Shown here piece by piece: positions 57,610-64,000 of a stretch of 64,000 nt of DNA. Made by a program: the position numbers and the translations under genes. The notes below the pieces were generated by a model, which worked only from the letters and a program-made list of their open reading frames with translations, searched no databases and was not told the origin of the DNA. Source of the stretch: Carex sylvatica (taxonomy: Eukaryota; Streptophyta; Magnoliopsida; Poales; Cyperaceae); contig CAXKVR010000201.1 of assembly GCA_964058845.1 (NCBI GenBank), positions 1 to 64,000 on the forward strand. Reading direction: 5' to 3'. The first letter of the stretch is position 1. Every line of letters starts with the position of its first letter.

Positions 57610-58221
57610 ATGGATCCCGAACCGGGTCCATCATCATCAACAGGTGCCGACCCGCCGCCTCCTCCTGGTCCATCTCAACCGGTCTTACCTCCGCCGCAAC
57701 TCAGCCGATACGAATCTCAGAAGCGTCGTGACTGGAACACCTTCCTGCAATACCTCCGAAACCATAAGCCGCCGCTCACTCTCGCCAGGTGTAGCGGCGC
57801 GCATGTGATTGAGTTCCTGAAGTATCTTGACCAGTTTGGCAAGACAAAGGTGCACGCAAATGGGTGCACCTTCTATGGTCAGCCAAACCCTCCCGCACCG
57901 TGCACGTGCCCCTTGAAGCAGGCATGGGGTTCACTCGATGCACTCATCGGCCGGTTGAGAGCTGCATATGAGGAGAATGGTGGTGCACCTGATTCTAATC
58001 CGTTTGCGGCCCGTGCCGTGAGAATCTACCTCAGAGAGGTACGCGATGCTCAGGCGAAGGCACGGGGGATTCCATATGAAAAGGTAAGGAAGCGCAAGAG
58101 AGGTGGTGATGGTAGCGGCAGTGGATCTTCCTCTGGTGCTGCTACCGGCGCATCTTCATCTTCCACTGCTGTAGCGGCACCAGGAGAGGCCTCTGGTGGT
58201 GGTGCTAGTTCTCAAAATTAG
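57610..58221 (+). CDS. ALOG-domain transcriptional regulator, LIGHT-DEPENDENT SHORT HYPOCOTYLS (LSH) type
   Basis: A single exon of 203 residues. The ALOG domain spans about 32-157: [40 protein letters not shown], a zinc-ribbon insertion with H82, C86, C98 and C100 (GCTFYG...PCTC), then [20 protein letters not shown] and [29 protein letters not shown] nuclear localisation signal KVRKRKRG follows (158-165), then a low-complexity Gly/Ser tail. The N-terminus is a short Pro/Ser-rich tail. ALOG proteins are nuclear DNA-binding regulators of light-dependent growth, organ boundaries and inflorescence branching (LSH3/4, TAWAWA1, TMF; family knowledge). The RNHKPP and GIPYEK variants resemble the LSH5-8 subgroup, but the exact orthologue cannot be fixed here. 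It looks intact and is the best-supported host gene. Confidence 0.95.
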   Translation: MDPEPGPSSSTGADPPPPPGPSQPVLPPPQLSRYESQKRRDWNTFLQYLRNHKPPLTLARCSGAHVIEFLKYLDQFGKTKVHANGCTFYGQPNPPAPCTCPLKQAWGSLDALIGRLRAAYEENGGAPDSNPFAARAVRIYLREVRDAQAKARGIPYEKVRKRKRGGDGSGSGSSSGAATGASSSSTAVAAPGEASGGGASSQN

Positions 58222-59573
58222 TTCGCATAGATGCAATAGGTCTTTATCTCTCATCTCATTTTTTTCGTTTTCCTTTTCTTTGTTAATTATTGATCTTCTG
58301 TTTTTGTTGGATTATTCTTTCCGAATTGTAGGTGGTAATCAATTGTATGGCTTTGTTGTTGATTCTTGTTTTTACTTGGAGGTTTTTGGTCGAACGGAGA
58401 TAATTGAGCAATTAGTATCTTGATAAGCTTTACTGTTCATGTTCTTATTGGAAGCCTTGCATTCTCGCTTGCCAGTTCTTTCAAGGCAGATGTGGTTGTC
58501 GAAAACTAAAAGGAAAAGGAATTATAGAAAAATATAAAAAATGACATGACGATAGTTTAGTTATCTGATTGAACCATTCTGCACTGCATATATATATCTA
58601 GCTTGGCTATGGACCACAATTTACACTGACATGTCTTTACATTCTCTTGGGATTAATGACTAGAGATGCAGTCACTTCTTTGGCTTTTATTGTTTCAAAG
58701 CTCGTGCTTGCTTAGCTTGGGAAATGTTCTAAAACCATGCGGTCCATGCATCAATATAATTAATTAATAACTAGCATGCCACCATGAGAGAGGAATTGAT
58801 GCACATAAGAATATCTCTGTGCTTCCCAAGAAGTTATCTTACTAAAAACACAATATTTTTTATTTTTTATTTAACATAGCTACTCAATGAAGAAAGATCC
58901 AATTGATTTATCAATCATAACAATGGAGTGTTTTCTCTCTCCTTCAGATTTAGATTTTTAGTAGATATATGACTTCCTCTGCAATCGATCAATAATTTAA
59001 GTTAAGTAAATGGTCTAAAGCTGTAAAGCCATCTCCATTACCCTTGGCATCCGTCTTGCCTATATTGAAACAACAATTTATTTTTTATTTTTTTATTATA
59101 TGAACAAGTTTATATATAACAATGACTGAGTAAGCAATATTATTCCCGGCAATTGAAAGTTAATTTGAAACCTATCAGGGCACCTCTCACTCCCAATAAA
59201 AGAAGTAAAGAAGAACTCTGGCGCTAGTGTTCAAATCTTTCCTTTTCGGCGTCACCCATTTTTAGTTCTTCACTTCACTTCTTTTATGGAAGATGACATG
59301 AAGTGAGGGGTCATGAAAAGAACAAGCACAAGCATAAGAGTTAATATGAAGTATTACTGGTCCCCGACCGATCAGGTTCTGTTGTACGCCAATTGTGTTT
59401 GTATCAATTTTCATTTTTGTGACCTCTTCTCCCCACGTGTGTCTGTCTCTCTCGTTCTCTCTCTCTCTCTCCTCCTGTTTTAGTCTGAAAGAGTGAAAGA
59501 CTGAGAAAACAAGTCCACTCTTCCTTTTCTTCGCAATGCACTTTTCTGCCAATAGATACACAACACAGGTACT
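58222..59573. other. 3' flank of the ALOG gene and spacer
   Basis: Probable 3' UTR to about 58450. Further on is a CT microsatellite (59445-59475) and a leader-like stretch on the plus strand at 59390-59520, but no ORF or RNA I can support. Confidence 0.4.
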
Positions 59574-59716
59574 CTCTTTGGAAATTTTTTATTCATATAG
59601 TAATTATAAAATTCAGATGTACAAAAACAGAATGAGTGCTTCATTTTTAACTAATATAGTAAGATCGTAGACAGTGAGCACGATCCAACTATTTATGAAT
59701 CGGAGGCATTGATTAA

Positions 59717-59900
59717 GATCCATAAATATAGATCTTAATTAATGCCTCTGATCCATAAATATGGATCTTAATCAATGCCTCTGATCCATAAATATGGATC
59801 TTAATCAATGCCTCTGATCCATAAATATGGATCTTAATCAATGCCTCTGATCCATAAATATGGATCTTAATCAATGCCTCTGATCCATAAATAGTTGGAT
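59717..59900. repeat. 33-bp tandem repeat, each unit palindromic
   Basis: GATCCATAAATATGGATC starts units at 59717, 59750, 59783, 59816, 59849 and (partial) 59882, followed by TTAATCAATGCCTCT. Each unit carries its own 18-bp near-perfect palindrome. Confidence 0.9.
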
Positions 59901-59915
59901 GAATGTGGTACCACT

Positions 59916-60366
59916 TGGGGGTGCAACGAGCTGGCTCGGTCCGAGCTAGGCCCTAGCTTGGCTTGTTAAATCTGGACCGAGTTACAGCCGAGCGAGCTGG
60001 ACCTAGGGCATCCGAGCTAAAACCTAAGCTTGAACTTGTGACAAGCCAGTCCGAACTAACTCGCGAGCTGATGAGATGACTCGCTGGATCTGGCTGGATT
60101 TTATTTTAAGAAAAAAATAAATTATACAAACTTTTTGGATCGAACTGAACCGAGCTAGACAGTATAAAATGCACACAAATTCATACAAATTCACAAATTG
60201 ATGCCTAGCCGAGCTAGTGAGCAAGCTAGGTCTCAGCTTGAACTCGTTAATTCTAAAACGAGCTGGCTCGTTAACAGCTCAGTCCAATAACGAGCGAGTT
60301 GTTAGCGAACAAGTCAAGTGCGAGTTACGATGGAGCCACAAGCTACGAGCTTTTTTGCCACACATA
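59916..60366. mobile_element. hAT-like element rich in GAGCTGG/CGAGCT words
   Basis: 8-bp TSD GTACCACT/CTACCACT (59908-59915, 60367-60374; one mismatch). Ends TGGGGGTGCAACGAGC and the complement of GCTTTTTTGCCACACATA fit the hAT pattern. CGAGCTAG/GAGCTGGCTCG words are dense in both halves. It sits inside the 59583 MULE. Confidence 0.72.
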
Positions 60367-61025
60367 CTACCACTATTACAAATATCAATCGTTTAAAAAA
60401 AAAAAAAAAAAAAAATGGATCTTAACTAATACCTCTGATCCATAAATAGTTGGATCGTGCTCACTGCCTACGATCTTACTATATTAGTTGAAAACAACTC
60501 TTTTGGCTATGAATAAAAATTTTCCCTTTGGAATCGGAGCAGATTTATTTCCACTCTCTTTTCTCTCTCTCTCTCTCTCTCAACTAAAAATTGATTTCTT
60601 TTTGTAATTTATGGTACCTCAATCCCTTACTGGTAATAGTTAGCCTCTTTATCTGAGCCATTGATTCTCTGATCATAACTCAGTGGCTGACCCAGAGAAA
60701 TTCAGCACAGTGCGCTACTCCGATTGGGTCTTATTTAGTAATTTAAGGATCTGATCCGAGGCGCACTTTTTCTGAATTTTCAATTTCATTCAGTGGGGGT
60801 AAATTTAACCAGGTGATCCGAGGTATCCCTGCTTGAGGTTATTATAGACTGGTAGTATCCAATATCGACCCAGGATGTAGGTCTGTAATGTTGAAAGCTT
60901 TCTCTCTTTTCTAGCTATCTTTTTTCCCTGTTTGTGGGTTGGGGGTTGCCTTCTTCTATAATCATTCATTATTATTATTCTATTTTTAAATCTACCTACA
61001 CATCACTTTTAACCTTCATAAATAA

Positions 61026-61256
61026 ATGTCCTTGCTCTATCTCGTGATCTGGGGACTACCTTCACTGTTTGCTCAGATGAGCTACAGTTCCAAGTTCTTT
61101 CTAGAGAGATTCTCTCTAGACCGAGTCTTGGCCAATACCCAAGCTTTTGAAGCAGAAGCACAAGCAAACGAAAAGAACAGAGAGAAAAATGAATTGTTCA
61201 TCTTTTGCTTGTCCCCACCTCCTCCCGGACCTCCCCCCTCCCCCAAACATCTCTGA
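61026..61256 (+). CDS. Possible small secreted peptide precursor
   Basis: A 76-residue frame. The start MSLLYLVIWGLPSLFAQ looks like a signal peptide. A charged, Ala/Glu-rich variable middle follows (NTQAFEAEAQANEKNREKNE), then a proline-rich C-terminus (SPPPPGPPPSPKHL) ending at the stop. This tripartite layout (signal, variable pro-region, conserved short Pro-rich end) is that of plant peptide-hormone precursors such as CLE, IDA or PIP, but no known motif fits exactly. It is preceded by about 450 bp of CT-rich leader-like DNA. It could equally be a chance ORF. Confidence 0.38.
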   Translation: MSLLYLVIWGLPSLFAQMSYSSKFFLERFSLDRVLANTQAFEAEAQANEKNREKNELFIFCLSPPPPGPPPSPKHL

Positions 61257-61259
61257 GCA

Positions 61260-61822
61260 TGAACTGTGTCCTGGATTCAAAAATTATTAAACTTTTTTTG
61301 TCTTTAATTGTTACTATTATTATTATTGTTGAGAAACTTTTTATTTATTCACCTCTCGTTTCGGAATTCATCTCTCACACATATATTGTTGTTTAACTTC
61401 TAACACTATGTGCCTCTTTTATTAACAAAATTTTGAAAGTTCAACATTCATTTGTTATCTTTTTAGGCAAAACTTATAGATCTACAGTTAATATACAAGA
61501 TATTTAATTACCAAATATATTTATAGACTGAGATATTCAATAATTACTAATTAGTATAAACATCTGATTTAAAAAATGTAAACATATGATACAAAATTAT
61601 ATATATCAGCCTAAGTTTTTTTTATTTTTATTTTTCTTTTTCTTTTTAATAAAACAACATTGTATTGTCTACTTGCACTGATATAAATGTATGTTGTAAC
61701 ATAATAGTATCAACATCCGATTCAAAAATATAAATAGGGCTTCAATTTTTTTCATAAAATAACTTTCTTATATAGGATTCACTTTCATTCGTATAAACAT
61801 ATTCCATAATTGTATAATTATA
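61260..61822. other. AT-rich spacer
   Basis: No gene or element end seen; an ATT microsatellite lies at about 61310-61327. Confidence 0.4.
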
Positions 61823-62231
61823 GAGTGAGGTTACGGTACTTTACAAAACACGGATCGGTCCATGCTATGGATCTATATATTCATTTACAAAGTTCAAACT
61901 GTTGATCCAAACCGCTGATCATTATCTCCTCATAAAAAGTATTTGGAGACCGAATTTTAAATTTTAATTTTAATTTTTTTTACTATTTTCTCAAAATAGA
62001 TAAAAAATTACTGTTTTTGAATGGTTCAAAAATCTTTAGATTAGGTGAATTTTTAGTTATCTAAAATATAATGAAAAATTCTATAAAATATAAAATTTGG
62101 TCTTCAAATGCAATTTTATATGAAAATCACATTGAATGATTCAGATCCATTGTTTGTACTTTGTAAAGAGATCAGATATTGGTTTCAAGCATGGACTATT
62201 TCGCACTTTGCAAAGTACCGTAGTCTCAGTC
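61823..62231. mobile_element. Palindromic MITE, copy H of the shared-core group
   Basis: GAGTGAGGTTACGGTACTTT pairs with AAAGTACCGTAGTCTCAGTC. CATGGACTATTTC-type and CGGTCCATGC words follow inside. The core GGAGACCGAATTTTAAAT (61945) has its inverse AAAATTTGGTCTTC near 62090. No TSD fixed. Confidence 0.72.
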
Positions 62232-62444
62232 GTATATAAATACATGTTAGAATAGTATAATTTAAATACTGTGTACATTGATTTCGGCTTGAAGCATGGA
62301 AAATGAGAGGTCTTCTGTCTCTCTTTTTTTTTTTAAATAATAGCCACTGTTTTTATAATTAATTAATAGTAAGACGATAGTACAGTACAGATCTAATTGA
62401 TAAGAATTAGAGACCGTTGAATTTGTATTCTCTTCTTACTGCAG

Positions 62445-62660
62445 TAACTCAAAAGGAATTTTGTTTAGTTAATGTATCTGGACTGTTGATAAGTGTTAAG
62501 ATTTGTGTAAATTAAATTCACACTAACATTAAAAACCTGCCTATATTTTAAACAAGTGCTGGATAGACTTCGTTTACAATACAGCTAAGATATATTAACT
62601 CAAAAAAATATATTAACTCAAAGATGCTCTTTTGAATTAATGCGGACTTGAGACCGTTAG
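62445..62660. repeat. Dispersed repeat related to 24545-24725
   Basis: TAAATTAAATTCACACTAA, CTTCGTTTACAATAC and ATATTAACTCAAAGATGCTC follow the order seen at 24545-24725. Confidence 0.5.
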
Positions 62661-63189
62661 ACCAATAGACCGTCTCTTTATTGTTAATGACATGCACTGT
62701 CCAGTACTCTAGTCATGTCCGAGCTCTACTTGGCACAAGTCAGAATGTAGGCCTATGTATTTATGTATATATGGTTTGAAAGGAATATATACTTAAAAAT
62801 AATGGTGGCGAGTTTGGCTTTATGTGCATCCAATCACACCTCGTTATCTTTTCCGAAAAGGAGATGTATTGGGGAAAGCAACTCGATTAAAATAATTTGT
62901 CTTTCCTTTGGTTTGCCGTGCGCTCTTTAGTTTTGCTGATGCAAATTGGCTTCATTTTAAAATTCTGTTATTTAATGTGATGGTGCGTGTTGTACGGTAA
63001 TTGATATTTATATAGGTAATATCGTATTGGATTCTTAAAGATGATGATAATGATAATTACATCATTGATTTTCTATTATTATCTGGACACATCATTGGAT
63101 CTTCAATTATTACATGAGCGCTCTTTTTTAAACTATAACTTTGATTTTTATTTCCTATTAAAGTGGATATTGCACCGATTTTATTAAAT
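62661..63189. other. Intergenic spacer
   Basis: No gene, RNA or element ends that I can support. Confidence 0.4.
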
Positions 63190-63500
63190 AAACATACGTT
63201 TGGATGTACTGAGATTAGCGTTGTTCCGATCCATCCAAACATACTCAATTGCTATTCAGAACAGCGAGAATAACGCTGTTCCACTATTTCTAAAGAAAGT
63301 CAGAATAACAATTAGTGCTCTCTCAAATGTTCAATTACTCCATCGTTATTTTAAATGTTCAATCCAAACAACATTTTCGCTACTCTAAATAGCACCACAT
63401 CAAAACTATTCTCACACTCTTCCAAAAATTACCATTCTCATATACTATTCTAAAATAGTAGCTATTCTAGCTATTCTAGAGTGTATCTAAACATACCCTA
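63190..63500. mobile_element. MITE, second copy of the 14939 family
   Basis: The right end TCTAGAGTGTATCTAAACATACCCTA is the diverged inverse of the left end at 14939, sharing CACTCTAGAATAG. The left end ACGTTTGGATGTACTGAG is degenerate. Internal CTATTCTAAAATAG words match the other copy. Confidence 0.55.
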
Positions 63501-64000
63501 AAAGTTACCTGATACACAATCATCTATTACCTCCTCCGTCTTAAAGTGTAATTTCAAACAAGTCTAACTTGATACAATTCCAGGCGTAGTTAATTTAAAT
63601 CTTACCACAAATATATAAATTAATACAAACCAAAAGCAAAACTAGCTATTACATCCGGAAAAAATATATATATAGAAAGACCAGCCCAGCCAGGTGCGAG
63701 AGCAACTGTCAGTTGGGTCGGATCCATGATTCGGTTCTGTACCGAGCAAGCCATAGGCCAGGTCTCTCTCATTTCTGTTTGATCTGAATTGACTTAATTA
63801 CAATGTAAGCTCCATAACATCATTTGGTAAAATTAGGGTTAGTTTAAAATAAAAACTCATCTATTCTATTTTAACATCAAAATGAAGCTAAAAAAGATAA
63901 TTTTATGTAAACTAACTCTGGGAGATTTTCCAGTTACACTTATAAAACAAACGCATTATTTCTCCCAAACTAAATAATTCATAAAACTGCTCTAGAATAT
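63501..64000. other. Right-edge intergenic DNA
   Basis: No supported feature in the last 500 bp. Confidence 0.4.

Larger units (their letters stand above)
59583..60523. mobile_element. MULE-type element with 33-bp internal repeats and nested hAT
   Basis: Flanks CTCTTTGGA (59574-59582) and CCCTTTGGA (60524-60532) form a 9-bp TSD with one mismatch. Ends AATTTTTTATTCATA and the complement of TATGAATAAAAATTTT pair. Further in, ACTAATATAGTAAGATCGTA followed by CAGTGAGCACGATCCAAC is inverted at 60433-60489. No ORF. Confidence 0.7.

Noticed and set aside
59390..60900. Search for a microRNA precursor or tRNA
   Set aside because: No match to any mature plant miRNA I know and no cloverleaf; the inverted repeats are explained by the MULE and hAT.

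Overview
This is nuclear DNA of a flowering plant, most likely a eudicot. The evidence is spliced genes with GT-AG introns, an ALOG/LSH regulator, an LRR receptor kinase of the MRH1/MALE DISCOVERER type, an MSP-ankyrin protein, and very AT-rich intergenic DNA packed with plant transposon families (MULE, hAT, Ty3/gypsy, LINE). I see no bacterial, organellar, rRNA or tRNA genes.

Host genes are few and lie towards the ends. The N-terminal half of an LRR receptor-like kinase runs off the left edge (minus strand, 1-1794). A two-exon MSP + ankyrin-repeat protein with Vapyrin-like architecture is at 46508-49112 (+). A single-exon ALOG-domain (LSH-type) regulator is at 57610-58221 (+). A possible small secreted peptide gene is at 61026-61256 (+).

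The rest is a layered transposon landscape that can be dissected because target-site duplications (TSDs) are readable. 2744-13915 is a large Mutator-like element carrying two convergent gene units: a plant-mobile-domain gene with two in-frame stops, and an apparently intact 1051-residue MULE transposase. A 176-bp tandem array lies between them and a 246-bp array fills the first intron; the far terminus is missing. 16537-17543 and 18308-20035 are foldback MULEs with 9-bp TSDs; the second is a dimer. 21115-26277 is a nest at least three deep (MITE, then MULE, then three hATs and another MITE). 26660-27979 and 29600-33007 are further MULEs with nested insertions. 33075-45781 is a decayed LINE split by a MULE (33610-44471) that is itself split by a young Ty3/gypsy element (36242-43434), with a hAT in its 3' part. 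50052-53475 may be a gene-fragment-carrying element, 54486-55110 is a MULE fossil, and 59583-60523 is a MULE with a nested hAT.

Four cross-cutting signals look most worth following. (1) 39-bp subterminal hairpin modules in three MULEs keep module length and spacer but have different stems. (2) Two elements share four TGCCAC boxes per terminus with identical 30/29/31-bp spacing. (3) A group of palindromic MITEs shares an internal core but has different termini. (4) A bipartite CGG-N-CCG palindrome module is repeated through the LTRs, leader and coding region of one gypsy element.

All splice sites, domains and TSDs were read by eye. Family names come from motif recognition, without database searches.
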